Shown here: positions 12,739 to 24,500 of the stretch, one piece after another
Layout of the letters: the number at the start of each line of letters is the position of its first letter
Numbering within the stretch: the stretch's first letter is position 1
From: Polychytrium aggregatum
Taxonomy: Eukaryota; Chytridiomycota; Chytridiomycetes; Polychytriales
Length of the DNA: 64,000 nucleotides
NCBI RefSeq assembly: GCF_025602895.1
Contig: NW_026516276.1
Span: 124,001 to 188,000 of the forward strand
Direction of reading: 5' to 3'
The notes under the pieces: model-generated
Seen by the model: the letters and a program-made list of their open reading frames with translations, nothing else
Told to the model about the DNA's origin: nothing
Database searches by the model: none
Made by a program: the position numbers and the translations under genes

Positions 12739-13592
12739 ATTGGAACGAGGAGCGAAGCAGAGGCAGCGGGAGCGATGGCCGACGCAGGGGGGGGAGTTCC
12801 TCCTGTGGTGGAAAGCGGATCGACGCAGAGGCAAAGGAAAGCCGCCGTTGGGCAAGAAGACCGGGCGGTGGCGGGCAGAGACAGGAGAAGGCCGCGGGCG
12901 GCGCGGGCGCGCAGGGCTGCCAAATACGGCTGCTGTGCGCGCACAGACGTCGCACAGAGGCGCGCTGCAGCGCCACGGCGTGCGGGCCAGCGATTGGCGG
13001 GGCGGGCGGGCTGTGGCGGTGCGTGCGACAGAAGAATGTGCATCGAAGCATGAGGGCACGTTCGATCTGTGGCCGTGGTTGTCGCTGTTGGGTGTTGTTG
13101 CTGCTGTTTGTTGATGGAACAGCCAACGGCGGCGATCACCAACCAGCGCAGCCAACGGCTCTGCCCTTTGCATCTGCCATGTTGCATCTCCAGTGTTGCA
13201 TCTTCAATGTTGCATCTTCAGTGTTGCATCTTCAATGCTGCATCTGCCATGTCGCAATCCATCACACTCACACTCGCAATCCATCACGCTCACACTCGCA
13301 ATCCATCACGCTCACACTCGCACTCACACTCGCACTCACACTCGCACTCACACTTGCACCCGCCTGAGCCACCCGCAGGCTTCTGTCGTGGGCTCCATGG
13401 CCCGGCCTGGTGGCTCGCCCGCGCCAAGACCCCGTGGCCTTTCCCGATTCCTCCCGCCTCTTTTTTCCTCTCCGCTGCTTGCTGCTTTCTTCCTCCCCGC
13501 TGCTTGCTGCTATCTTCCTCTCCGTTTTCACCCCCATCTCTCCTTTTCGGCGCTGCCTCGCCCTGCCTTCCAGCACCCAGGCCGTCGCCGCG
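12739..13592. promoter_or_regulatory. Divergent intergenic region with microsatellites
   Basis: 854 bp between the start codons of the polyQ membrane protein (-) and the prolidase-like peptidase (+), so both promoters must lie here. It holds a tandem GTTGCATCTTCA-type array at ~13182-13255, then CACTCGCAATCCATCACGCT-type and CACTCG arrays at ~13262-13360, and a C/T-rich stretch (13430-13560) just before the + strand start. Long frames on both strands here are low-complexity by-products. Confidence 0.6.
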
Positions 13593-16345
13593 ATGACCTC
13601 GTACTTCTCTGACACCGAGGACGAGTCCTCCCTCCCGCTGCTCGTCGATGAGGCCACCAAGCGCCCCCATCACCCCCATCACCCCAGGCATCCCAAGCAT
13701 CCCAAGCATCCCGACCATCCCCGCCGCCGTCGCCGCGTCCTGTGGCTGCTGCTCGGCTTTCTTCTTTTGGCCGGCTTTGCCTTTGCGATCGTGATCATCG
13801 CCCATTGGCTGTTTGCTGTTCATCACGGCTCCATCCACATCGGTAATGTATCAGATCCATCGCCGCTCCCTCCCTTGGTCACGTCCATGCGTCCTTCTGA
13901 AACCTGCTCTTTTGCGTTGCTTCGGCCTCGCGTTGCCTTCTTGTCTCTCGGCGCCTCTTCAGGCAAACTACCCCTCGCTGCTTGTTTGCTCTAACCAACC
14001 CGGTCTCCAGTTTGCCCGTTCCCCGCTCCCGAGGCCACAACCCCGGTCTACGTGGAGACCCGCCAGCGTCTGCTGTCTGTCTTTCGCGAGTCGGTCCCCG
14101 ACTTCTCCAACGACACCGTCGTTCTTGTCCCAACCTCGCCCCGTTCGTACCGCATCGCCGGTGATGTCGAGTCGGGCCTTTGGAGACAGGCCTCCAATGT
14201 CATCTACGTCGCGGGTCTGTTCACTTATGAGCCCGCGGTTCTTGCTCTCCGTGTATCCGAGACCATCCCCGACTCTCTCGATGTGGATGTCTTCCGCCCC
14301 AGCCTGACCCCGAGAGAGATCATCTTCTCGGGCCCGCCTCCCTCGGCCGAGACTCTCGCCTCCGAGAACGGCATCTCGGGCGTCTATGACTACTCCGACT
14401 TTGACCGTGTCTACGAAGGCAAGACCGTGCTGTCCTCTGCTGCTGTCGAGTTCCTTCCTCGCGAGCTTCGCGACAGCGCAAAGTACTCTGCCGAGGCCCA
14501 GGAATCCTTTATTGAATCTCGCTTCGTCAAGACCCCTCTGGAGCTGGAGTACTTGTCCTTTGCTAGCAAGGTCTCTGCTTGGGCTCACTACCAGGTCGCC
14601 CGCAAGATCAAGTACAGCCGCTCCGTGTCCGGTAGGACCTTTGTGCAATCGAGAGACAGTCGTGCATGCAGTCGTCCTTTCCCTCTGCCGGCAGCCCTGG
14701 AGGAGGATGTGCCTCGATCTGCAGCGTGCTATGACATTCCATGACAGTCCGTGACACTCCAGAGCATTCTGTGACTGTCCGTGGCTGTCCACGACAGTCC
14801 GCAATTGCCCATGTCGATACTTTGATCCATCGCCACTACCGTCGTCAATCACTGCTAACCTGGTTCTCCGTTCTTCCCGCGGTCAACCATGTTGCTCCCT
14901 GGCTTCCGCACCCTTGACGATCGTCAATTGCCTGATCCCTGCGGACTTCAACCTCGGTCGTGCTCCAAATGCCCTGGCGCGCTTCCGTTTGCGCCCTATT
15001 CAGAAATCGGTCTGGCTTCCCTCTTCACCCATGTGACGGCCGCCTGTGGCGCTCGTTTGCAAGCCTATCCTCCCATTGTTGGTGCTGGCCCCAACTCTGC
15101 CATTCTGCACTACCGCACCGGCGACAATGAGACCTCCGGCTACGCCCACATCGAGCCCAACTCGTATGTCCTGATCGATGCTGCCGGCGAATATCACGGA
15201 TACGCCAGCGACATCACCCGTACCTACATTCGCCCGAACCCTCACTGGTGGTCCCGTCATCGCCGCGACCGCGACGACGAGCCCGAGGAGTACATGGCCT
15301 CAAGCAACAGGGGCGACCGCTATCGCCGCAACGATGACGACGCCGACAACGACGACGATGGCGACAGCGACGACGACGATTCTCGTCGTCCTCATCGTCC
15401 TCATCACCCGCATCACCCGCACCACCCGCATCACTGGCCTCATCGTCCTCACCCCCACCCCCACCCCCACCCTCACCCTCACCCTCGTCCTCACCCTCGT
15501 CCTCACCCTCGTCCTCACCCCAAGCCCACTCCCATCGACGAAGAAAAGGTCAAGATTCAGGATATCGTTGCCAAGGTCCAGCAGTCCTTTATCGACTCTT
15601 TCGAGGTCGGCGCCTCTTTAGCCGATCTGAATCGCAAGGCCGCCCGGGTTATGATTGAGTCGCTGCTCGACGCTGGTTTTGTCCACGGTGCCGACGTTGA
15701 CACGCTCTTGTATAAGGGTGTTGGCTATGCCTTCCAGCCCCATGGTCTCGGGCATCCTGTTGGTCAGTATTCCCGGCAGACAGCTCCGCATTTCAATGTG
15801 CCTGTTATGCCTGCATTCGCGTTGGCCGAGACCCGGCCGTTGGTCTCTCCTCTATTTGTATCCATCTCACCATTCTCCAACTGGATGTGCTGCCGACCTC
15901 CATGCGCACATCTGCTATCGCTCGCAATCGTATCGGCATGCCTTGTTTACATGCTCCATCCTACACAGGCCTCGATGTTCACGATCCTGTGCCCAAGCGC
16001 TACTCGTCTCAGTTTTTGACCCTGGATCTGCCCCCGGTTCCCAAGCTCATCCAGCCCTTCATCCGCGACATCCGCACCCTCGCTGTCGACTACACCATTG
16101 CTCCCGGCCACATCGTCACGGTCGAGCCCGGTGTCTACTTTATCCCCTATCTCCTTGATCTGATCAAGAACGACAAATCCGAGGCTTCGATTGCTCAGTA
16201 CATCAACTGGGACAAGCTCGAGAGCGGTAACTACACCAGCTACGGCGGTGTCCGAACCGAGGACATTGTTCTGATCAACCCCGAGGGCGAGAAGGTCATT
16301 GTCTCGCGCCTGAACCCCCACCACAAGCGCAAGCATTGGTTTTGA
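13593..16345 (+). CDS. Membrane-anchored M24 metallopeptidase (prolidase/aminopeptidase P type)
   Basis: Four exons in phase: 13593-13842, 14011-14631, 15004-15762 and 15969-16345; 668 aa. M24 enzymes cleave Xaa-Pro bonds with two metal ions. The five metal ligands are visible: Asp in DAAGEYHG, Asp in SDITRTY, His in HGLGHPVG, Glu in TVEPGVYF and Glu in VRTEDIVLI. Exon 2 carries the N-terminal non-catalytic domain. Before it lies a cytosolic stretch with HP repeats and RRRRR, then one TM helix (VLWLLLGFLLLAGFAFAIVI), giving a type II anchor that ordinary prolidases lack. Between the second Asp ligand and the helix EEKVKIQDIVAKVQQSFI, exon 3 has ~95 extra residues: an Arg/Asp-rich segment, then His-Pro repeats. 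Substrate and membrane are not known; the topology predicts a lumenal or extracellular catalytic domain. Confidence 0.9.
15262..15535 (+). repeat. Asp-rich and His-Pro coding repeats inside the peptidase domain
   Basis: In-frame GAC/GAT-rich sequence (~15262-15380) is followed by CAT-CAC-CCG and CAC-CCC style triplet repeats (~15390-15525) encoding His-His-Pro and His-Pro units. No stop or frame break occurs, and the sequence on each side resumes the M24 alignment, so the insert is translated unless an unseen intron removes it. Confidence 0.85.
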
Positions 16346-17267
16346 GTGGTTCTATCTCTGTCCTCGCTCTCACAGCCGCTCGCTCACTGAGCCTCGCTGA
16401 GCGAGAAATTCTACCGCTTCCTTGGAGTTGGGGTTTCTTGACTGTTTACAGCGTTTCCAGAATGAAGTGGGACACCCCGTTTTTAACCAGGACAGTGTTT
16501 TTTTTCTGGAACCTGAATACACCCACCCACTCATCATATTCATGGCCAAGCACAGCACCATCTTGATATCGAGATACCATTGAGCTGTCCAGAGAGTCGA
16601 GTGGATGCACCACACTCACACATCGAGACATCAATGCCTCAAGGAACATGATCTCGGTATGCCAGTCGATCATCGCCACAGGAGATCGACCGAGTGTATT
16701 CAAGACCATGCTTCCCAAACCAACCAAAACAAAGAGATTGCCAACCAGGACGGGAAACAATCTCACGGCTTGCTCACCGGGGCCTACAGTCAGTCAGCGG
16801 GGCTCAGACATCTGAAGCCAGGAAGGAACTGTCCCGTTCCTCCCTGGATAGATGCTGTGAAACTCATGATGTGGAGCACGGATCTTGCGCTCATCCCGCT
16901 ATCTCTGTGGATTTCGACCGCTTCGCCCGGCGGCTCCGGTGCCCTCCATATCCTGCGTGGAGGCTGCTTCCGTGTTCCCCATTCAAGAGCATTCGCAGCA
17001 GGCCAAGGCCCGTCCCGCTCCTTCGGCGGCTTGGCATGGCGATCACGTGTCTCCTTGGCACTGCCCTTGGCATTCCACATGCCCATAAAACCTGCATTCT
17101 CTGCCTGGCATCCGCCGATCCGATCGCTCCACTGTCCATCGATTGCTCGCCCTTGGCACCCGAACAGCGTCGGCAACACATTCCCCAAAATTACAGGCCC
17201 GTCCCCCCTCCAATAATCAACACTCCAAGCTCCCAAATTCTCAATCTCCCAACCAGGACTGCCCACC
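16346..17267. other. Intergenic region with a short transposon-like element
   Basis: 922 bp between the peptidase stop and the OTU gene start, both on +. About 409 bp in the middle is the element at 16449-16857. The remaining ~400 bp before 17268 should hold the OTU promoter; I see no clear TATA box. No protein-coding exon is supported. Confidence 0.6.
16449..16857. mobile_element. Short non-autonomous Tc1/mariner-type element (MITE-like)
   Basis: The left end reads CAGCGTTTCCAGAATGAAG then TGGGACA, just after a TA. The right end, reverse-complemented, reads CAGCATCTATCCAGGGAGG then AACGGGACA. The shared pattern CAG...TCCAG...GGGACA is the usual layout of Tc1/mariner terminal inverted repeats. 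At ~409 bp there is no room for a transposase, so it would be a deletion derivative or MITE. Its interior is related to sequences at ~32128-32261 and ~43391-43567. Only one flank keeps a TA dinucleotide, so the target duplication has decayed. Confidence 0.65.
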
Positions 17268-18795
17268 ATGACTTCCCCCACCTCGAGCGTGGCCCCCCTG
17301 AACGATGATCTATATCACCTTTGGCTGCCGCTGTGGCAGATGCGGATGGAAAACCAGCTCCGGGTTATTGGAATCATTGACGCGGCCTCATCCAACGACC
17401 ATTCAAGATACCTCATCACCACGGTCCAGGAAGTCGCGTCCTCATTTTCGGCGGCCTACGAAACCGCCCGTCGGGGCGAGCATCCCAGCTACGAAGCCGC
17501 CATGATTTCCTTTCGCCGGTTCATCATGGCGTCGTCGCTCATTTTGAATTACCTCCGATCGCCGTCGATACAGCAGCACGACCAAGTCTTGGCCGAGCGG
17601 CACCGCAGCCTCTTTCTCGAGGAGATCCATTTCCTGCTGCGAAAGTGCAAAAAGAGCTTCAGCGAGCTCTTCTGGCATATCATCCAGGCCAACTACGGCA
17701 GCTGGCTCGCCATGTTCCTGGGCCAGCCCAAGGACGAGCTCGAGTTCAAGTTAGTGTCGTGGTGGTTCAATGTGACGATGTTTGATGTCCGATTCCATCA
17801 GCGCAAGCTGTTGATGGAGCTCTGGGAACGGGCTCTGAAGGTTAGTCGGCGATTGTGTGTGGGCAACGGCCCTCCTTCACCCGCAAGACTGGAGGACCAC
17901 AGCACCATCCAGCGCACCGACATAGCCTACGGCTGATTTATGATGACTTGGGCGATACGCGGATCTCCCCTCTCTGACTCCCATCACATTCTCTGCCCCG
18001 AACCTCTTATTGCGCCATCCAGAACAACCAGGGCTCGCAGCCGTTGACGGGCCACCCAACAAACCCTCCGCTCGACCCCATCCCCCATCAAAGTGCCTCT
18101 CAAGGCAGCAGCCCGAAAACGAACCAGCTGCTCCGAGTCCCTCCTCAGTCAACCATCCAACGGAGCCCAATCTTGCCCGACGGCCATTGTCAATTCAGCG
18201 CCCTAGCCGATCAGCTCCATCGTTCGGGCATCGCACCGACCACTACCCATGTCGATGTCCGTCGCCTGGTGGCATCGTGGCTCCGATCTCACCCAAATTT
18301 TGTCCTCGTGAGTGCTCCCTGGATGCATCCGTAGTGCTGTCGATTGCGGGTGGTAGCCGGTCTATGATACTTGCCGGAGTCACGAATGCCATCAAACTTA
18401 CAACTCGCTACTCGTTTGGTTGATGTCAATCTGGCTGGGTTTCTCCTCTCCCCCCCGCCCCTCGACCCGTTGCCTGACGCATTTAGGCCAACGGAAGCAA
18501 AATCTGCGAATATGCCCTGATGAAGGGAGACTGCACGGACTGGGAAGGCTACTGCAACGCCATCAATCGCCTGGAGTCCCCCGAGTGGGGCGACCACCTC
18601 ACGCTTCAGGCTGCTGCCGAGGTTTTTGACTGTCTGATTTGCGTTGTGAACGAGCAAGGTATCCTCTGGACGATCATGCCAACGCACTCGAATAAGGCCC
18701 CAGGCGACTTCCCCCAGAACCAGACGCTCTATCTGCTCCACTATGTCGAGTATCACTACGAGTCGCTCGAGCCCTTTGCGATTCCCCAGGTCTGA
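17268..18795 (+). CDS. OTU-domain cysteine protease (deubiquitinase)
   Basis: Three phase-0 exons: 17268-17840, 18023-18307 and 18487-18795; 388 aa. The C-terminal half is an OTU fold: PDGHCQFSALADQL holds the catalytic Cys with its Asp-Gly, WGDHLTLQAAAEVFDCLI is the central OTU motif, and the catalytic His lies in LLHYVEYHYESL. The N-terminal ~190 residues (exon 1) are helical, with FLEEIHFLLRKCKKSF and a Trp-rich SWWFNVTMFDVRF stretch, and match no domain I know. A Pro/Ser/Gln-rich linker joins the two. OTU enzymes remove ubiquitin or ubiquitin-like chains; linkage type cannot be read from sequence. Expected cytosolic or nuclear, with no signal peptide. Confidence 0.87.
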
Positions 18796-19335
18796 GTCTT
18801 GGGAGGACAGGATGTCAAACTGGCCAACAGGTTCAGCTATCGTTGTCTCATGCCATATCCAACCGGACTCTCTCGCGGGTGCGTCCCTGGCCCTATGACC
18901 CAATAGCGAAAGTAGTCTATACACTCCTCCCAAACGTAAACACGACACCACAGATATCATGGTTGAAAGTTGCAATTCGCGTGCAGTGCTCACCAATGGG
19001 CGGGGGTGTGATTGAGATGAGGTCTCACCGGGTCAGCACATCGCCTCTGTCATGTCCGCCTGTCGCTGCTGTCGAGTTCGCCCGGGTGGGGATATCTGTG
19101 ATTCCCGCATGGTGACCTGCGAGCACTGGAATTACATAGCCCTTCGCTCGTTTTGAGACAGTGTGTGAGTAGCACGGGCTGGTCTGTTGTTATTCAGGAC
19201 CAAATCTATAGGTACACGACGGCACTGCTTGGCAGCCCAACTCGGAGAGCGTCAGCGGAGACGCCGATCTGTCCAAGGCAGCATTGTGCCGACGGCGCTG
19301 TCGACGCTCCCGGTGCACCGGGCGGCGGAAAAAGC
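18796..19335. other. Convergent intergenic region
   Basis: 540 bp between the 3' ends of the OTU gene (+) and the Ugo1-like gene (-). No frame with recognisable protein and no repeat array was seen. Confidence 0.55.
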
Positions 19336-21151
19336 CTACCACTCATCGCCCCGTCCGATGTCCTCAAAGATATAGACGACGACGTTGGCGGCATATCGGG
19401 CCCAGTATCCGCGATAGAGTGTTTTGAGGCCGAGCCAGAACTTTTGGATGCTCGAGTTACCTCCTCGCTTCTTTGTCGAAAGGATCTTTTCGAGCTCGTC
19501 GTCGTCGTCGTTGCCGTCATCCACGATTCCGCGCCTGGCATTCTTTTTGGGGCGGCGTCTTTGCTTCCCCCCTTCCTCGTTCACAATCGACCAAATCGCA
19601 CTCAAGATACCGGCATAAGGGGCCGAGGCGACCTCGACGCAGGTGTCGAACGCCTGGGGGACCTCGCCCTCAGCCAGGCTCCTCACGCTCTGGCTCGCGT
19701 ACGAAAGTCGTTGAACCTGGAGGCGCTTCCGGGCAATCTCAATGGGCGTGAGCAGCGCAACCTCGATGGCCATAAAGCCAAGGACTGCCAGACGATAGAG
19801 CAGCGGGTTGAATCCGGGGTCCAGATGTAGCTCCTCGGTGATGAGGTGGGCCGACACGAGCCGCAGGAGCGGACTGGCCGTGCGGATCAGGATCGAGGGA
19901 AGGACAAGACGGGCCGCATACAGCGAACCTATGCTGCCGCCCTCCTCCTTGATCGTCCACACAGCATCCACAGGTCCAAAGTACGATCTTCTTGGCGTCG
20001 TCGACTGGACAATCAGTCTGCAGGCGGGTGGGGCGAAGCGTGAGATTGAGTCAATGCTGGGACCGGCAGCAGCACCATGGCTACTGCCTTTGGCGAGAGC
20101 CAACCGAACAACGGCAAGATGCACCACCCCGCAATTACCTGGTGCGGATCAGCTCCAAGGGACTCAGCAATCCACCGACAACAACGTGGCTAAGAGCCAG
20201 TGTAGCCGGGTTGTTGTCGTCATAGACATCAAGGTAGTCGTTGAACACTTCCTCGAGAGCCGGTTGTAGGAACGTGTATGAGGCATTGTACAAAAAAGTA
20301 GTAAAGCTTCCTGCAGTTCCAAGAGATGGCGATGGCGTGGGTCAGCGAGGGCGGCCAAATATGCATGATACACAGCGGCTCGTGAGGCGATCGGGCAATC
20401 ATGACAAACGACAGATCCTCCCGAGGGTGTGCGTGGTATGGGGGGAGGGCAGGCCTGCACTGGTTTCTGTGGCAGCGCCTCCAAGCCGGAAGCATAGGCG
20501 GCGAAGGGCCTGGTCTTCGCATCCACCAGCGACGGCACCGGCAAGCTGTCCGGGAAGCTGACCTTTCAGAAGGGAAGATAGGCCCTCGTTTTCGGATCGA
20601 ACAATCAGCCTGACGTTGTCCCAGACGCCGCCTTGCATGGGATCGATCTGCTGGATGGCACCTTCTGTCCTGAGAGTCTCGATGTCCGGATCCTGGAGCA
20701 GTCCATCATCAAATCAGCCGAACGAAATCAGTCAGCAACATGTCCATAGTGATCTGCCACTGCGCTATAGGCCAGTGGGTGCACCCCGTGGGCCTCCTCG
20801 CTTGATTTTTTGGTCGAGGGCAGCATTCTCGCTGTAGCACAGATTGGCGGACAGGATCGTTTCGCTTCGACTTGACAGCAGACCGACCAGGGCAGGAGCA
20901 GAGGCAATACGTACACTCTCTTGATCGGTGCGTTTCTGGAGCTGGACTTCGGAGAGGGTCTCGACCACAGTCAGGGGCGAGGTCAGAAGCGCCAACATGT
21001 ACTGATGGAGGGCGAAGGAGGACAAGTCAAAGTCATTGGAGTCGAAGTCGGAGGGAAAGAGCGTCGATAGCGACGGCGACGACGATGACGACGAGAACGA
21101 GAGGAACGAAGGCTGAGACGACGCTGATGAGGATGTGATGTGGTACGCCAT
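19336..21151 (-). CDS. UGO1: Ugo1/SLC25A46-type mitochondrial outer-membrane fusion protein
   Basis: Four exons in phase: 21151-20915, 20692-20563, 20310-20139 and 20017-19336; 406 aa. It is a degenerate mitochondrial carrier fold: exon 1 has LTSPLTVVETLSEVQLQ, exon 2 GVWDNVRLIVRSENEGLSSL, exon 3 TFLYNASYTFLQPALEEVF and VVGGLLSPLELIRTR, and exon 4 LLTPIEIARKRLQVQR, a late Asp/Glu-rich loop and a C-terminal WARYAANVVVYIFEDI. The PxE/D-type carrier signatures are eroded, and the order matches Ugo1 and SLC25A46, which act with the Fzo1 and Mgm1 dynamins in mitochondrial fusion and lipid exchange. The Ser-rich first ~35 residues are not a normal presequence, as expected for an outer-membrane protein. 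Another atypical carrier is the main alternative. Confidence 0.78.
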
Positions 21152-21587
21152 GTTGTTGCTTTTTTTGTGTGTGATATAGGGTCCGCGGCGCTGCTGTGGT
21201 TCTGGGTCGGTGTCGGTGTCGGTGTCGGTGCCTCTGGACTGGTGTCGAGAGCAAGTGCACAGGCGCCTGCGGGTTGCGTCGGATGGGCGATGCGATGGAA
21301 CAGGGGAGGGCCGGCACGGCGACGGATTGCGCGCAAGCGAGGACGTCGCGAGGGCTTGTCGCCAACAGGCCTGCTGCGCGCATGTGACACTGGCGTGACA
21401 GCTGTGCTGCGCCACGCCGACCTGCCGCGCTTGGTTGTCTGTCGCCGCCATGACCAAGGCCGAAGGCCCAGCCAAGACCGACGGCGAGCCGGGGGGGGGC
21501 AAGGCACGCATGCCAAAGTGCGGGCGGTGCATTGTTTATTGAGACGGCGCACAAGGATCCCGACCACGCTCATCGAGGAGCTCTGGA
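21152..21587. promoter_or_regulatory. Upstream region of the Ugo1-like gene / 3' flank of the USP gene
   Basis: 436 bp between the Ugo1-like start (-) and the deubiquitinase stop (-), two genes head to tail. A GGTGTCGGTGTCGGTGTCGGT triplet-pair repeat lies at ~21208-21231, close to the Ugo1-like start codon. No other element is clear. Confidence 0.5.
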
Positions 21588-24500
21588 TCACATTTTGGAG
21601 TCGAACCACGGGCCCTCCACCGGCCGAATGCCAGGCGTGTTTTGGAGGATATAGAATAGAATGTACGCCGCGTTGGACTGAACGGGGCAGCAGGAACAAA
21701 CACAATCGTGGACACGGCGTCAGAGACATGGTATCGCTCTTGTGCTGCGTCTGCTGTGTCTGCTGTGTCTGATGCGTCTGCTGCGTCTGCGACACCCACC
21801 TGGACGACGCTTTCGTTGCTGTTGCTGATTGTCGAGTCGTCAAAGAGATACCAGTTCTTTTGCTGATTCTTCACATAGGCCGTGTAGTGTCCTCCGTTCA
21901 AGCCACCCATATGGTTCTGGCCGTTCGACGATGGAGACATTCGTTAGTGAGCTCGTTAGCAGCGCAACGGTGGAGATTGCACGGCGGCGCCGCGAACGCG
22001 CCGCCCTTTCAATCAGAGCGGCTGCATAGAGTCTAGATTAACCAGGCGGAAGAAACTCACAGAAACTGCAAATAGATCGTATTTGTACGGTATTATCTGC
22101 CCTCTCGGACCGGTGTAGCTCCAGGAAGGCATGTAGCTGGTCAAATCCAGAGACCTGCCGATAGTAAAACCAAGTCGTCAGTCGCACTGTTGTGAACCGC
22201 TCCCAGAATGCGGGTTGCCGAATACGCACGCGATATTAAATTCGACATAAGTTTCAATCTTGTTGCGGAATGGGCCTTCTTGGTAAAAGCGCTTCAGGTG
22301 GATCAGGAGAATGACAGGCAGTTTGGTGATCTCAAGCCTCTTGGTTGCCTTACGGGCGACCTTACACTTGGGACAATGCCTTTGGCGACGCAAATCCGGG
22401 GAGGTCAGCAGCGAGTTGAGTGTGCCCAACGGTGCCCCGCAGCAAAGCGGCCCTAGAGGCTGCAAAGGGCTGAAGATGGGCTCTTGGACAATAACGATCG
22501 AGATGGGCTGCCGATTCTGCGGGTACCAAAGCAATCATCAGCCCTTTCGCCCACGCACTCACCATCGATCGTCGCCATCCAGGGTCTCCTCTTCCACGAA
22601 CTTGTCCAGACAAGCCCGCAGTCCAACAGCTGTCACTTTGCCATGCTTGCTTCCCGTTGCAGGAATAGGAACACTCAGGTACATGAACGGGTTGAATGTG
22701 GTCGATGTCTGTTGAAACACAAGTGCCGCCCGAGAAGTCCGATCGAATTAGTCAGCAGACACAAGCGCAAGGCAGTGTGTCGGCGGCGAGTCCTCTGGCA
22801 CCAGCGGACGGGTGCCTACCTTGCCACATGTGAGACAGGTCAGAGTTGATTTGAGCTGTCCTTGAAATAGGTCGACGATGACGGACCAGTTTTGCTCTTT
22901 GTACAGCGCCCACGACTTTTGGGCAAGAATCTATGCAGCCGACACGGTGAGTCAAGGGCACACGGCTATAGTCCTGATTCGGTGCGCAAGCTCTGCAAGA
23001 TGAGCTTACGTGTTCCGGAATCGTCCCATCATCCTCGATCGACTTGGGCGGGGGCTTGGAGCCAATGCGAGCAACGTTCAGATCCTCGTGCAAACGATCG
23101 AGAAGATTTGCCAGGAATTCTTGGCTGTCGTGTTGCTCGTCTCCTTGGAACTGCGAAACGTACTGGCCAATTGTTTTCTAGAGCCAGGGACCCACGTCAG
23201 TCTCATCCAAACAGCCAGCGATGGACATAGTGCAGGCTCACCTTGAAGAGAAAGGGCGAGATGACGGTTTGCTCATTGGACCAAATGGACTTGATAAGTT
23301 CGGCGTATCGGTTGGCCAAGTTTCCTTGTGTGCCCAGTCGATTTGAACAGTTCAAAAATCGACGGAAGCTTCCGTCTGAGCACGATAGGGAGCACGATAG
23401 AGGGCACGATAGAGGGCACGTGAGTATCAACCACCACGGCCGCAACATTGGAACGCATGCGGATGGCACTATAGATCACATGCGGCAGGCTACGGTCGAG
23501 CAAGCGATGCAGACAGTGGATCAATCGGCATAAGCAGACACAAATGAAGCCTGAGTGGGCCCCTACCAAGGAAAAATCTGGAAAGTGGGACGGTGCCGCT
23601 CAAACACTGGATGATCGAGTTCATGTAGCACGTATTGCCCATGTTCTTCAAACCGACAAGCCCAATGTTTTGGTTCATCTGTGAAAACAGTGCAACTTCA
23701 CCACCCATCGGAACAATGACGGCAGTATCGGTTGCCGAGCTGGTCGTGAAATTTGCAGGCTTCTTGGGGATCGGTGGTGGGAAATAGAGAGTCGTCGATG
23801 GCGAGGGCGAGGATGCTCGTGTTGGCAACGATATTCTGGGAACGATCTGGTCTTGCCCCTGAAGACGCTGTTGGATTTGAAGAGGCTTGGGCGGAATCAG
23901 GGGCGGATGCTGTGTGGCAGACGGCTGGAGGAGCGTCGAGATGGGCGGCGTCGAAACCTGTGGCACGGGATGAAGAATCGCTTGGGGAGCTCCTGGTTGA
24001 GCCAGACTCGGAAGGTTGGAGGCGGAGCTATTCGCAGACACAGATTGGGAGTGCGTCGATGCCAACATCTGGATATTCTGAATTTGATGCTGCGTATGCA
24101 TCAGGTTCTGTTGGGCCATATGCCGATTCTGCATTGCCTGTTGGTCGAGCTGCTGCTGGAGCAAGTCCGAATTGATGCTGGCGAGCGAATTGCTTGGTGG
24201 AAGCAAGTTGGTCGAATCTGCCAGCGGGTAGCTTGATTGACCGGCAAGAGTCTTGGGGAGCAAGGGCGGTGGCGTGGATTGCGGCGACAGCCCCAGCGGA
24301 GCATTTGGCGAGCCGGCAACAGACATTGGAAGGGTAGGGTAGGCGCCATACTGGGCACTATAGGCATAGGTGCTGGGGTTGACGTGCGCAGTGGAGAGAC
24401 TTGTCAGCGAACCAAAATTATAGAATGCATTGTCAAACATCGTCGGCTGCGTTGGGATCGGACCGGGCTGAGCCTGGACATGGCCAGGGCCCAGTCCCGA

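Noticed and set aside
12049-13187. Minus-strand frames of 339-374 aa extending upstream of 12738
   Set aside because: Only the part from ATG 12738 to the donor at 12173 is protein-like. The upstream extension lacks homology and is low-complexity promoter DNA, and the other two frames are shadows.
13268-13838. Minus-strand frames opposite the prolidase start
   Set aside because: They arise from the His-Pro and CACTCG repeats read in antisense and show no independent start or domain.
23361-23376. 16-bp perfect palindrome as a protein-binding site
   Set aside because: It coincides with the start of a USP exon (coding Gly-Ser-Phe-Arg) and one palindrome of this size is expected by chance in 64 kb.
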